DNA from: Fluctibacter halophilus
Lineage (GTDB): Bacteria; Pseudomonadota; Gammaproteobacteria; Enterobacterales; Alteromonadaceae
DNA: 64,000 bases
Direction of reading: 5' to 3'
Assembly: GCF_020687825.1 (NCBI RefSeq)
Contig: NZ_JAJEWP010000003.1
Location: 62,001-126,000 of the forward strand
The translations under genes and the position numbers were made by a program. Positions 18,564 to 27,668 of the stretch are shown one piece after another. The stretch's first letter is position 1. Every line of letters begins with the position of its first letter. The notes below the pieces were generated by a model. That model did not search any database and was not told the origin of the DNA. It worked only from the letters and a program-made list of their open reading frames with translations.

Positions 18564-20822
18564 TTATCCCTCAGCAGTGATCGGAAATTCCCGTTCCTGC
18601 AACTGGCGGCGCCAAGCATGGGTCGCCGTCACCATGTTGGCCAGTGCCGGACGTACTTGCGGCCACTGGCGGGTTTTCAGCCCACAATCGGGATTGACCC
18701 AGATGCGTTGCGCGTCGAGATGCACAAGCAACAGACTGATACGCCGTTCGATGTCTGCAACCGATGGCACGCTGGGTGCGTGAATGTCATACACGCCGCA
18801 GCCCATTTGAGCGCGTACTGGCAGGTTGGCGATCTGTTTGAGCTGCTGGGCATCCAGCCGGGCTGTTTCCAGTGAAATCACGTCGACATCCATTGCATCA
18901 ATTGCATCACCAATGTCTTCAAACCGGGCATAGCACATGTGGGTATGAATTTGCGTGCTGTCAGCCACGCCGCTGGTGGCCAGGCGGAAACTCGCCACTG
19001 CCCAAGCCAGATAGTCACTGTGTGCGGATTGCCTGAGTGGCATACCTTCCCGCAGCGCAGGCTCATCAACCTGAATGATATGGATCCCGGCTTGTTCCAA
19101 TGCGCCAATTTCAGCCCGCAACGCCAGGGCGATTTGTTCGGCGACCTGCCAGCGTGGGCGATCCTGCCGAACAAAGGACCAGTTGAGGAGCGTTATCGGC
19201 CCGGTCAGCATGCCTTTGATTGGTTTGTCGGTGAGCTGCTGTGCAAAGTGCGCCCACTTTACCGTAATCGGCGCTGGCAACTGAACATCGCTATGCAGGA
19301 TGGGTGGCCTCACACACCGGGAACCGTAGGATTGCACCCAGGCACTGCGGCATACTGCGAAGCCATCAAGGTGTTCGGCGAAGTATTCAACCATGTCAGT
19401 GCGCTCTGGCTCGCCATGTACCAGTACGTCCAGACCACACTGTTCCTGTTGCCGGATGCATTCAGTGATGTAATCCTGCATGCCCCGCTCATACGCGTGA
19501 TCGTCAATCGCTCCCTGTCTGAATTGGTGTCGCAATGCCCGTATCTCTGGTGTCTGAGGAAATGATCCGATGGTGGTGGTCGGTAGCACCGGTAAATTGA
19601 GGCGGGCTTGCTGCAGCGCCCTGCGTTGATTGACCGGCTTGCTGCGTTGCAGCAACGCGTCGTCCCAGCGAGGGGTTGGATGCGTTGCTGTTGTGGATGT
19701 CGTTGCCGCTTGCGTGGCGTCTGGCGCGAGCAGGCACTGTTTGATGTGCACCAGTTCATCCAGTTTCTGTACCGCAAACGCCAGTTGTTGGCGAACCTCG
19801 TCGGGTAAGTCCTGCGCCAGTGTCAGATCGTGCGGTACGTGCAGCAAGGAGCAGGATGGCGCCAGCCAGATATCCCGGTTTTGTTGTTGATACAGGGGCT
19901 GCAACCATTGCAGTAGGGCATTGACGTCGCAACGCCACACATTACGCCCATCGACCACACCCAGGCTCAGGGTCACCGTGTCCGGCAAACAGTCTGCTGC
20001 CCAATGTGCGTCGTCCGGGCCGTGGCTACAATCGATATGCAGGCCCTGTATAGGGAGGCTTGCAATCAAGCTTCGGTTATCTCCCAAAGTACCGAAGTAG
20101 GTGGTCAAAAGGCGCTTAATCGGCAGGTTGTTAAGGTGCTGGTAGGCGTAGCGAAATGCCATTTGCCATTCACCATCGAGTTCCGTACACAGGATGGGTT
20201 CGTCCAGTTGTACCCATTCCACACCCAGGCGGTGCAATTGTTGCAGCAGCGTGCTGTACTGCACCAGCAAGCTGTCCAGATGCGCCAGTACGGATGTGTT
20301 GTCTGTACTGCGACCTGACGCCAGATAAGTCAGTGGGCCCAACAGCACCGGCTTGGCCAGATAGCCTTGTTGGCGGGCGCGTTGCACCTGTTGGATCAAC
20401 GACTGGCTGTGCAGCTCAAATTGGGTATTGGCATCGAATTCCGGTACCAGATAATGGTAGTTGGTGTTAAACCATTTGGTCATTTTTGCCGGTTTGCAAT
20501 CGGGCAGATGGTTGGCCAGCGGATCCCGTCCCCGTGCGCTGCGAAAATAGTGGCTTAGCGGATTAACCCCCGGTGCACAGGCACGAATCGGAAGATTGCC
20601 AAACAGGGCACTGGCGTCCAGGACGTGGTCGTACAGCGAGAAATCGCCGACCGGCAGCCAATCCAGGTCTCGTTGCTGTTGCCAGTGTGTGTCCCGCAGT
20701 TCCAGAGCGCGAGACTGCAACGCCTCGGCTGACAAGTCTCCCTGCCAGTAGTCTTCCAGAGCAAATTTGAGTTCTCGCTGAGCGCCGATGCGCGGAAAGC
20801 CAAGGTTGTGGATGTATAGCAT
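18564..20822 (-). CDS. metE: Cobalamin-independent methionine synthase
   Basis: This 752-residue enzyme transfers the methyl of 5-methyltetrahydropteroyl-triglutamate to homocysteine, the last step of methionine synthesis. The start MLYIHNLGFPRIGAQRELK is diagnostic. The zinc ligands are present in IHTHMCYARFEDI (His and Cys) and in WVNPDCGLKTRQW (Cys) of the C-terminal barrel. The length equals E. coli MetE (753). It is divergent from metR, which activates metE with homocysteine as co-effector in enterics. Confidence 0.97.
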   Translation of the reverse strand: MLYIHNLGFPRIGAQRELKFALEDYWQGDLSAEALQSRALELRDTHWQQQRDLDWLPVGDFSLYDHVLDASALFGNLPIRACAPGVNPLSHYFRSARGRDPLANHLPDCKPAKMTKWFNTNYHYLVPEFDANTQFELHSQSLIQQVQRARQQGYLAKPVLLGPLTYLASGRSTDNTSVLAHLDSLLVQYSTLLQQLHRLGVEWVQLDEPILCTELDGEWQMAFRYAYQHLNNLPIKRLLTTYFGTLGDNRSLIASLPIQGLHIDCSHGPDDAHWAADCLPDTVTLSLGVVDGRNVWRCDVNALLQWLQPLYQQQNRDIWLAPSCSLLHVPHDLTLAQDLPDEVRQQLAFAVQKLDELVHIKQCLLAPDATQAATTSTTATHPTPRWDDALLQRSKPVNQRRALQQARLNLPVLPTTTIGSFPQTPEIRALRHQFRQGAIDDHAYERGMQDYITECIRQQEQCGLDVLVHGEPERTDMVEYFAEHLDGFAVCRSAWVQSYGSRCVRPPILHSDVQLPAPITVKWAHFAQQLTDKPIKGMLTGPITLLNWSFVRQDRPRWQVAEQIALALRAEIGALEQAGIHIIQVDEPALREGMPLRQSAHSDYLAWAVASFRLATSGVADSTQIHTHMCYARFEDIGDAIDAMDVDVISLETARLDAQQLKQIANLPVRAQMGCGVYDIHAPSVPSVADIERRISLLLVHLDAQRIWVNPDCGLKTRQWPQVRPALANMVTATHAWRRQLQEREFPITAEG

Positions 20823-20919
20823 GTTAGTCGTCCTCCGTGGTGAAGGTGCAGACTAACAATGGCAAAGTATTAAAAATAACGATATAAATTCAGTAATACA
20901 TGAAAATTGGTCATATATT
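20823..20919. promoter_or_regulatory. metE-metR divergent control region
   Basis: This 97-bp region separates the divergent starts. It contains MetR-like half-sites: TGAA-N5-GTCA at 20901-20913 (imperfect against TGAA-N5-TTCA) and an inverted TTCA-N8-TGAA element at 20890-20905. Position and context support MetR control; the exact operator is uncertain. Confidence 0.5.
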
Positions 20920-21822
20920 ATGTTGGAAAGACACCATCTTGCCATTCTGGAGGCCACCGATCGTCTGGGCACGCTCACCCAGGCCGCAAATGCCTTGTGC
21001 CTGACCCAGTCGGCTCTGAGTCACGGCATTAAGAAGCTAGAGGGGCAATTGGGCGTGGCGCTGTGGGAACGTGACGGCCGCCGACTGCGTCTGACCGCCG
21101 CCGGACGGCATGCGCTCGCTTTTGCCCAGCGGATGCTGCCACAATTCGCTGATTTGGAAAATGATCTGGCCCAATATGCTAAAGGTTTGCAGGGGTCGTT
21201 GCGTATTGGTATGGAGTGTCATCCTTGTTATCGCTGGCTGGTGGGGGTGATGCAGCCTTTTCTGAGCGCGTGGCCGAAAGTCGATATTGATGTGCGTCAA
21301 CGCTTTCAGTTCGGTGGCCTGGGGGCATTGCTGGGGCATGACATTGATTTGTTGGTAACGCCTGATCCGGTCTACAAACGCCAGCTGCAGTATACACCGG
21401 TATTTGATTATGAATTGGTGTTAGTGGTTGCGGCGAACCACCGCCTGGCGGACAAGACCCATGTGGAGCCTCGGGACTTGGGGCCAGAAACCTTGTTTAC
21501 TTATCCGGTAGAAACCGCTCGCCTGGACATTTTCAGCCAGTTTCTCAACCCCGCCGGTGCCAGTGTCTACCGACACACGCCTCTGGAGGCAACCGATGTG
21601 ATGTTGCAGTTGGTTGCTAATGGCCGCGGTATTACCGCCCTGCCCCGTTGGCTGGTGGAAGAGTACCAGCCACGGCTGTCATTGAAGAGCTTACGTCTGG
21701 GTCAGGACGGGCTGTTCAAACAGCTGTTTGTGGGTATTCGTCAGAGTGACCGGGACGTCCCCTACATTCAGGCCTTTATTCAACACGCTCGGCCGGATTC
21801 AGTGCCCTTGGTCGCGACATGA
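20920..21822 (+). CDS. metR: LysR-family regulator MetR
   Basis: This 300-residue activator of methionine genes has an N-terminal winged helix (about 1-60; LTQAANALCLTQSALSHGIKKLE) and a co-inducer domain beginning LRIGMECHPCYRWL, a MetR hallmark. Adjacency and divergence to metE fix the identity. ATG 20920 lies in an AT-rich region without an obvious ribosome site. The last 24 bases overlap the convergent CDF transporter gene. Confidence 0.94.
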   Translation: MLERHHLAILEATDRLGTLTQAANALCLTQSALSHGIKKLEGQLGVALWERDGRRLRLTAAGRHALAFAQRMLPQFADLENDLAQYAKGLQGSLRIGMECHPCYRWLVGVMQPFLSAWPKVDIDVRQRFQFGGLGALLGHDIDLLVTPDPVYKRQLQYTPVFDYELVLVVAANHRLADKTHVEPRDLGPETLFTYPVETARLDIFSQFLNPAGASVYRHTPLEATDVMLQLVANGRGITALPRWLVEEYQPRLSLKSLRLGQDGLFKQLFVGIRQSDRDVPYIQAFIQHARPDSVPLVAT

Positions 21823-22695
21823 CTCATGGTGAAACTCCAGTTCAATGGTGGTGTGAGCCAGATCATAGGGAGCCAGCACTTCACTCACGCGCTGTTTGAT
21901 CAGACTAACCTGATCGAGGTCACAACCTTCGACAAGCACAAGGTGGGCGGTTAATACATGGTGTTCACCATCCAACGACCAGAAATGCAGGTGGTGGACA
22001 TCCTCTATGCCGTCAAGGGCGGTCAGCGCGCCCCGAATACGAAGTCGATCGTCACGGTCCGGGGTGGCCTGCAGGAACAACTGCACCGTATCCCGTAAAG
22101 TGCGCACCACATTGACCAGAATGAAAACGGTAAACGCGATCGACAGTAACGGGTCGAGAATGGGCAAGTCGACGAACATCAGGGTTATCGATACGATCAG
22201 TACTGCAACCCAGCCGAGTACGTCTTCCAGTAAGTGCCAATTCAGTACCCGCTCGTTGAGGGATTTTCCGGCACTCAGTTTAAACGCGGCATAACCGTTT
22301 ACGGCGATGCCGAACACCGCCAGTAACGCCATGCCTTCTGTCACCGGCATTTGTGGGTCGGCCAGACGAGGAATGGCTTCACTGATCACCCACAGAGAGC
22401 CAACCAGCAGGATCACACTGTTGACTAATGCACCGAGCAGCGCAAAGCGCCGGTATCCGTAGGTGAACTGTGCCGTCGCCTGTTTGCCGCTGATGGTTTG
22501 CAGCAACCAGGCTGTACCAATCGACAAACTGTCACCCAGATCGTGTACCGCATCGGCCATGATGGCGGTACTGTTGGTCAACCAGCCACCGATGAATTCA
22601 ATGATGGTAAATGTCACATTGAGGAAAAATGCCCAGCCAATCCGTTGGCTCGCTGTTTCGTGATGATGATGGTGGTGATGGTGATGGTGATGCAT
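21799..22695 (-). CDS. Cation diffusion facilitator with native N-terminal His11 tract
   Basis: This 298-residue CDF transporter exports divalent metal by proton antiport. Six membrane helices are visible between about 18 and 200. The metal site residues appear as MADAVHDLGDSLSIG (helix 2) and WHLLEDVLGWVAV (helix 5), and the cytoplasmic domain ends HTTIELEFHHES. Directly after the Met come eleven His codons (mixed CAT/CAC), a likely metal-binding extension like the His-rich loops of CDF proteins. It is the second gene of a two-gene unit behind a CadR-type promoter, so Cd, Zn or Pb efflux is the likely job. Confidence 0.92.
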   Translation of the reverse strand: MHHHHHHHHHHHETASQRIGWAFFLNVTFTIIEFIGGWLTNSTAIMADAVHDLGDSLSIGTAWLLQTISGKQATAQFTYGYRRFALLGALVNSVILLVGSLWVISEAIPRLADPQMPVTEGMALLAVFGIAVNGYAAFKLSAGKSLNERVLNWHLLEDVLGWVAVLIVSITLMFVDLPILDPLLSIAFTVFILVNVVRTLRDTVQLFLQATPDRDDRLRIRGALTALDGIEDVHHLHFWSLDGEHHVLTAHLVLVEGCDLDQVSLIKQRVSEVLAPYDLAHTTIELEFHHESCRDQGH

Positions 22696-22705
22696 GTCGA
22701 TCCCG

Positions 22706-23071
22706 TTAACCCTGATTCTGAGCGCGTCTGATGATGCGTTTTAAGGCCGGGCGGATGGGCATCGGCCGAAATGGACTGACGTTACTGCCCCCAGTGTTTC
22801 CCCGCGGAAGCCATCCCAACCATGTTTTACTCAAAGCGCCTACCAGTCGCAGACATTGACCGCGTACTTCGCGCCATTGACGATGCTGCCCGGCCAGCGC
22901 GAGCATGCGCCAATGGGCAACCCAATGCCAGTAGGTAGACAATTGACCCAGCACATGGGCATCCTCCAGATGCCTGAAGGCCGCCGCATAATTTCCTTGT
23001 TGTTGAGCCTGACGCGCGGCGTCCAGTGTGTCGCGTACCGGTGCTGCGATAGCTCGGCTGAAGGCTGACAT
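22706..23071 (-). CDS. DUF3703 family protein
   Basis: This 121-residue protein matches DUF3703: AAFRHLEDAHVLGQLSTYWHWVAHWRML with conserved His residues (about 33-57), GQCLRLVGALSKTWLGWLPRGNTGGSNVS and PMPIRPALKRII. The family often sits next to MerR-type regulators and metal exporters, but its function is unknown. GGGAGGGG precedes the ATG. It is the first gene after the CadR-type promoter and is 10 bases ahead of the CDF gene. Confidence 0.85.
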   Translation of the reverse strand: MSAFSRAIAAPVRDTLDAARQAQQQGNYAAAFRHLEDAHVLGQLSTYWHWVAHWRMLALAGQHRQWREVRGQCLRLVGALSKTWLGWLPRGNTGGSNVSPFRPMPIRPALKRIIRRAQNQG

Positions 23072-23110
23072 AGCCCCTCCCGATCAGTTGATAACATATT
23101 CACTTTGCTG

Positions 23111-23141
23111 AGCATAAACCCTATAGTGGCTATAGAGTCAA
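23111..23141 (-). promoter_or_regulatory. MerR-family promoter and operator
   Basis: On the minus strand a -35 TTGACT (23141-23136) and a -10 TATGCT (23116-23111) are separated by 19 bases, the long spacer typical of MerR-activated promoters. The spacer holds a dyad ACTCTATAG-N3-CTATAGGGT (23138-23118). It drives the DUF3703-CDF pair, and the bound regulator would also control its own divergent gene. Confidence 0.9.
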
Positions 23142-23163
23142 GGTCACTGGGCAGGCGGAACAC

Positions 23164-23592
23164 GTGTATCAGATTGGAGAGTTGGCCAAGCGGGCGGGTT
23201 GTAGTGTGCAGACGGTACGCTACTACGAGTCACGGGGCATTATTCACGCGACACAACGCACAGACGCCAACTATCGGCTGTACGATGATCAGGCGGTGAG
23301 CAGCCTGTTGTTTGTGCGCCGTTGCCGTCAGTTGGGCATCGGATTGGCAGATATCCATCAAATACTCACCCACCAGGCCAACCCTGATCGTGACTGCCAC
23401 GCTATCGACGGGCTGATTGAGGCGCACCTGAAGACGGTTGATCAGAAAATTCACGAACTCCAAACCCTGCGTGAGCACCTGCGCGCCTTGGGCGGTGCCT
23501 GCCCTGATAATGGCACGGTTGAATCCTGTCAGGTATTGCAACAATTACAACGGGTCAGTGTTGGTGACCGTCAGAGGACAAAGCAACCATGA
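23164..23592 (+). CDS. cadR: MerR-family Cd(II)/Pb(II)-responsive regulator (CadR/PbrR type)
   Basis: This 142-residue regulator has a winged helix (YQIGELAKRAGCSVQTVRYYESRGII), a dimerisation helix and a C-terminal metal loop. Cysteines at 78, 113 and 122 follow the three-Cys pattern of CadR/PbrR rather than the Zn or Cu types. The start is GTG 23164; no ATG fits the conserved N-terminus. Its operator lies between it and the divergent efflux genes. The last bases overlap the ATG of the GST gene (ATGA). The metal range is inferred. Confidence 0.88.
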   Translation: MYQIGELAKRAGCSVQTVRYYESRGIIHATQRTDANYRLYDDQAVSSLLFVRRCRQLGIGLADIHQILTHQANPDRDCHAIDGLIEAHLKTVDQKIHELQTLREHLRALGGACPDNGTVESCQVLQQLQRVSVGDRQRTKQP

Positions 23593-24239
23593 AATTGATC
23601 ATAGGGAACAAAAACTACTCGTCCTGGTCTCTGCGTCCGTGGCTGCTGATGACCGCGCACAATGTACCTTTTGAGGAAGTCTGCATTCCGCTGTATACCC
23701 CCCAAACCAAAGCCAGGATCCGGGATTATCATGAAGCCGGCAAAGTGCCGGTATTGCTGGATGGGCATACCCGTGTGTGGGATTCTTTGGCCATCTGCGA
23801 ATACATTTCTGAGCGTTATCTGGACAACCGGGGCTGGCCAGACGATCCGTTGTTACGGGCAGAGGCCAGGGCGTGTAGCTGTGAGATGCATTCGGGTTTT
23901 TTTGAGCTGCGCGAACGGATGCCGATGAACTGTCGGGCGCAAGACCGTCTGGTTGACAGGGATCCGGCATTGGACGAAGAAATTGCCCGTATCGACAGTA
24001 TGTGGTGTGGATTGCGCGCGCGTTTTGAGTCCCAGGGCCCATGGTTGTTCGGACAGTTCAGTATTGTCGATTGCATGTACGCACCGGTCGCTGTGCGGTT
24101 TAACACCTATCAGGTGGCGTTGTCTGAGTCGGCACAGGCTTATCAGAACACCGTGTTGGGACATCCGGCGGTGCAGGATTGGATGGCGCAGGCGTTGCAG
24201 GAGTCTGCGGTGATTGTTGATGCGGAAGTGGGTCAGTGA
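23589..24239 (+). CDS. Glutathione S-transferase family protein
   Basis: This 216-residue protein has an N-terminal thioredoxin-like GST domain (MKLIIGNKNYSSWSLRPWLL; the Ser in YSSWS is the likely thiol-activating residue, then KVPVLLDG and DSLAICEYI) and a helical C-terminal domain with FGQFSIVDCMYAPVAVRF. The ATG overlaps the cadR stop by 4 bases, so it is coexpressed with the metal regulator, which hints at a role in thiol-dependent detoxification. The substrate is unknown. Confidence 0.9.
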   Translation: MKLIIGNKNYSSWSLRPWLLMTAHNVPFEEVCIPLYTPQTKARIRDYHEAGKVPVLLDGHTRVWDSLAICEYISERYLDNRGWPDDPLLRAEARACSCEMHSGFFELRERMPMNCRAQDRLVDRDPALDEEIARIDSMWCGLRARFESQGPWLFGQFSIVDCMYAPVAVRFNTYQVALSESAQAYQNTVLGHPAVQDWMAQALQESAVIVDAEVGQ

Positions 24240-24248
24240 GGTATCCCT

Positions 24249-24665
24249 ATGCGAACTAAGTTCGCCATGCACGGAACATTGTCTGTGCGTATCGACGGAC
24301 AAGTGCTGATCCTGGAAGGGCAAGGCCCTTGGAATACCGAAGCCTTGCAAATCGAAGATGAACGCATCATGACCCAAGTCAAAGGATTGTACGGTCAGCC
24401 ATGGGGTGTGTTGGGTCTGTTTCGGGGAGAAGCGGTTTACGTGCCTGAGGCGGCGAAAGCGTTGGTCGAAAACGTACGGGAGGAAAAGCACCAGGGCAGG
24501 ATTGCGACCGCCATCGTCATTGAAGCCAGTCCCTCTGCACAGTTTTCGCAGTTACACCTGAAAGACCTGTACCAACAGGCATCAGAGAATGTGTCTTTTT
24601 TCAGCACTGAAGCAGACGCCATGGCATGGTTGCAGCGGCAGCTTCAGGTCGCTGGCAAAGGCTGA
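24249..24665 (+). CDS. Hypothetical protein, possible STAS/SpoIIAA-like fold
   Basis: This 138-residue soluble protein begins MRTKFAMHGTLSVRIDGQVL. The alternation of strands and helices (WGVLGLFRGEAVYVPEAAKAL, RIATAIVIEAS) and the ending FFSTEADAMAWLQRQL are typical of the SpoIIAA/STAS-like fold used in signalling proteins, but the match is only by pattern. It is 9 bases behind the GST gene with no terminator between, and ends at a bidirectional terminator. The function is unknown. Confidence 0.75.
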   Translation: MRTKFAMHGTLSVRIDGQVLILEGQGPWNTEALQIEDERIMTQVKGLYGQPWGVLGLFRGEAVYVPEAAKALVENVREEKHQGRIATAIVIEASPSAQFSQLHLKDLYQQASENVSFFSTEADAMAWLQRQLQVAGKG

Positions 24666-24669
24666 AAAA

Positions 24670-24690
24670 AAGCCCTGTTAAACAGGGCTT
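24670..24690. terminator. Bidirectional intrinsic terminator
   Basis: The palindrome AAGCCCTG-N5-CAGGGCTT region has seven A residues on the left and ATTGTTTT on the right. It ends the cadR-GST-24249 transcript on the plus strand and, with the stronger T run, the M1-peptidase operon on the minus strand. Confidence 0.88.
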
Positions 24691-24696
24691 ATTGTT

Positions 24697-25218
24697 TTAG
24701 TGAGCGTGACCATGGTCACTGACATCCACGGTGAGCAACTCAATGTTGTCACTGAAGGTCAGGGTTTTTACCCCGCCGTTTCTCTCAATGTTGACGGTGT
24801 TTATCTGACTGTGCCAGATATCGCGCAGAGCATTGTGACGGATTTTCAGGCTGCTCAGGCCCTGCAGTTGCTCAGTTTCCTGATACACCCATAAGAATTT
24901 GCCGTCCAGTTCGACGCCGACCCGACTCAGGGGCAAAGGCTCGCCATTATCGGTCACTATGAAGAAACGCTCGGCCACATAATCGGCAAACTGTTGTCGT
25001 GTCTCGGCTGAGCCGAGTACGTCCGCTTGCTTACCGAAAATTTCTTTAACGGCGTGCTCGGCATCGTGCAGGTAGAAGCGATGCATCACCTCGATGTTGT
25101 CGGTGCGTGGATTAAACAACACTTTGGTGATCGCTGCCTTTTGCTGATGGGCATGGGCGCCGGCTGACAGCAGCAGCGCGCAGGAGGCCACGATGAACAC
25201 ACGGAGCCAGTGCTTCAC
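24697..25218 (-). CDS. DUF6702-like exported protein, partner of the M1 peptidase
   Basis: This 173-residue protein has a signal peptide (MKHWLRVFIVASCALLLSAGAHAH) and a compact beta-rich domain. It includes ITKVLFNPRTDNIEVMHRFYLHDAEHAVKEIFG, as in DUF6702 proteins, and a His-rich end (DVSDHGHAH). The gene overlaps the upstream peptidase stop by 4 bases and therefore belongs to the same operon. This pairing of a small exported protein with an M1 peptidase recurs in Alteromonadales as far as I recall. The function is unknown. Confidence 0.8.
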   Translation of the reverse strand: MKHWLRVFIVASCALLLSAGAHAHQQKAAITKVLFNPRTDNIEVMHRFYLHDAEHAVKEIFGKQADVLGSAETRQQFADYVAERFFIVTDNGEPLPLSRVGVELDGKFLWVYQETEQLQGLSSLKIRHNALRDIWHSQINTVNIERNGGVKTLTFSDNIELLTVDVSDHGHAH

Positions 25219-27668
25219 TGGTCATCCTCCGCAGCGTCGTCGCTGGTTTTTAACTCGGTCTTGCTGTCTTGCATGATATCCCGGTAAACCTTGCCTGTAC
25301 GCTTTTTCGCTTTGTATGACTCAATCCGGGAAGGAATGATACGGCGTGGATAGTGGTTGTTATCCACATCGACGTCGGCGGTTTCCCAATGGGGATCGAC
25401 GGTCACGCTTTTCAGCACTTTGTCCTTGTCGGTGACAAACAATTTGCTGACCGCTTTGGGTGTTCTGCGCCAGATTTCAGCCGGAATGTAGTGCTCCTCC
25501 GTGCTGCCGTCTTCAAACGACAGCTGCAGGATGATAGGCATGACCAGACCACCCAGGTTGGAGAAGTCCATGACATAGTAGTTCTTGTCTTCCTGAACTG
25601 CCCGTTCAAGGGCTGTGCGCTCCCAGGGCTCGAGCTTGTCGAGATAAGACTGGTAAGCATTGCGCTCTTTGTTGGTGACCGTAAAGCGATCATTTTCATC
25701 GTAAAAGTCGCTGATATCGGGGAAACGCTCGATCCACAACTTGCGGCCTTCTTCACGATTGCGAATGTCGGTCAGTGACTTAGGCTTGTCCAGTTCGGTC
25801 TGACGTTCACGGGCAAAGTCGATGTCCGGATCTTCGGTATCAAGGCGCAGCTTATACACTCTGTCGATAGAAATATCGACGTGATCGGTGGAATAGAACC
25901 AGCCACGCCAAAACCAATCCAGATCAACACCGGTCGCTTCTTCCATGGTGCGGAAGAAGTCTGCTGGAGCCGGACGTTTGTATTTCCAGCGTGTGGCATA
26001 TTCTTTAAAGGCAAAGTCGAATAACTCTCGGCCGAGTATGGTTTCGCGCAGAATGTTCAGCGCAGCGGCCGGTTTGGTGTAGGCATTAGGCCCCAGACGC
26101 AGAACGCTGTCTGACTGGGTCATGATAGGCACCTGAGTGGATGACTTCATGTAATCGACAATGTCACGGGGCTCCACACCCCATGGGATATTCGGATCCC
26201 ATTCACGGCCGGCAACGCCATCCAGAAAACTGTTTAAGCCTTCATCCATCCAGGTCCACTGACGTTCGTCAGAGTTAACAATCATCGGGAAGTAGATGTG
26301 TCCGATTTCATGGATCACCACGCCAATCAAGAAGCGTTTTTCGGCCTGCGTGTATGTACGGCTGCCATCGTCCTGCAGCGTAGTGCGAGGTCCGTTGAAG
26401 GTGATCATCGGGTATTCCATGCCACCGACAGGGCCATTCACAGACTGGGCAACCGGGTACGGGTAATCAAACGAAAAGCGCGAATACACATCCATCGTGT
26501 GAATGACAGCTTCGGTCGAATATTTCTTCCACAGATCGCCACCCTCTTTGGGGTAGAACGACATCGCCATGACCAGGGGTTGGACGTCGCCGCCTTGTTG
26601 ATAGCCGCGCGCGTCCCACATGAATTTACGTGAACTGGCCCAGGCAAAATCCCGCACATTTTGTGCTTTGAAACGCCAGGTTTTGGTTTCATCGGTGCCG
26701 GCTTTTTCATTTTCCAATGCTTCTTCAGGGGTTACCACAAACACGGTGCGCTCGGCTGTTTTGGCTTGCTCGAGCCGATCCCGTTGGGTTTTGGTCAACA
26801 CATCCCGAGGGTTTTGCAGTTCACCGGTCGCCGACACAATGTGATCTGCCGGGACGGTGATGTCGACGTCATAGTTACCAAACTCCAGGGTGAATTCACC
26901 GCGACCAATGAACTCTTTGTTGGTCCAGGCTTCATAGTCAGTGTAAGCGGCCAGGCGCGGGAACCACTGGGCTAACAGGAAAATGTCGTTGCCCCCTTCC
27001 CGGGCGTCATCGGGGAAATGCTCATAACCTGAACGGGCTGAAACGGCATCTTCCTCGACGATGTTGAACGCAAAATCAATGCTCAGTTGTGTACGTTGAC
27101 CGCTTTTCAGCGGCTGTTTCAGATCCACACGCATCAGCGTGCCGACAATGGTGTGACGCAACGGGTTGCCGTCGGCGTCGGCTACCTTCTGAATGTCATA
27201 GCCCAGTTCATGGTCTTCAACGAAATGCTGACGACGCAGGGCAGCCAGACTGATTTTGGCCGGCGCGTCATCGGTTGCCGCCTTTGTGCCCGGTCCGCGG
27301 TTACCGATACCACCAAAAGTGGTGGTCTTGGCCGACATAGAATCATTGCGGAACTTGTTTTGATCCAGTTGGATCCAGAGGTATTTCAGGGTGTCCGGTG
27401 AATTGTTGTGGTAGGTGATGTGCTCACTGCCCTGCAGACGACGCAGTTCTTCGTCCAGGGTTACCTGAATGCGATAGTCGACCTGCTGTTGCCAGTAGGC
27501 ATGGCCCGGCTCACCGGCAGCATTGCGATACACATTAGGGGTAGGAAGCACTTCGTCCAACTGACGGAACTTGTCTTCAAAATCACCTTTGGTTTGTTGA
27601 ATGGCAGCCTGTGCAGGCATGCCGGTGAAGCACAGTAGCAGTGCAACGGAAGAAAACAACGACTTCAT
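25215..27668 (-). CDS. Exported M1-family zinc metallopeptidase
   Basis: This 817-residue protein carries a signal peptide (MKSLFSSVALLLCFTGMPAQA) and the M1 catalytic set: GGMEYP for substrate N-terminus contact, then HEIGH with the third zinc ligand Glu 18 residues later in WTWMDEGLNSF. It is therefore an aminopeptidase-type enzyme of the periplasm or outer surface. The C-terminal part is charged (KTELKTSDDAAEDDQ). It is followed in overlapping fashion by the DUF6702-like gene. Together with the M20, S9 and amidohydrolase genes nearby it suggests peptide scavenging. Confidence 0.92.
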   Translation of the reverse strand: MKSLFSSVALLLCFTGMPAQAAIQQTKGDFEDKFRQLDEVLPTPNVYRNAAGEPGHAYWQQQVDYRIQVTLDEELRRLQGSEHITYHNNSPDTLKYLWIQLDQNKFRNDSMSAKTTTFGGIGNRGPGTKAATDDAPAKISLAALRRQHFVEDHELGYDIQKVADADGNPLRHTIVGTLMRVDLKQPLKSGQRTQLSIDFAFNIVEEDAVSARSGYEHFPDDAREGGNDIFLLAQWFPRLAAYTDYEAWTNKEFIGRGEFTLEFGNYDVDITVPADHIVSATGELQNPRDVLTKTQRDRLEQAKTAERTVFVVTPEEALENEKAGTDETKTWRFKAQNVRDFAWASSRKFMWDARGYQQGGDVQPLVMAMSFYPKEGGDLWKKYSTEAVIHTMDVYSRFSFDYPYPVAQSVNGPVGGMEYPMITFNGPRTTLQDDGSRTYTQAEKRFLIGVVIHEIGHIYFPMIVNSDERQWTWMDEGLNSFLDGVAGREWDPNIPWGVEPRDIVDYMKSSTQVPIMTQSDSVLRLGPNAYTKPAAALNILRETILGRELFDFAFKEYATRWKYKRPAPADFFRTMEEATGVDLDWFWRGWFYSTDHVDISIDRVYKLRLDTEDPDIDFARERQTELDKPKSLTDIRNREEGRKLWIERFPDISDFYDENDRFTVTNKERNAYQSYLDKLEPWERTALERAVQEDKNYYVMDFSNLGGLVMPIILQLSFEDGSTEEHYIPAEIWRRTPKAVSKLFVTDKDKVLKSVTVDPHWETADVDVDNNHYPRRIIPSRIESYKAKKRTGKVYRDIMQDSKTELKTSDDAAEDDQ

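Noticed and set aside
20823-20919. Cobalamin or SAM riboswitch before metE
   Set aside because: Only 97 bases separate the divergent starts, too short for either riboswitch, and metR adjacency explains control.
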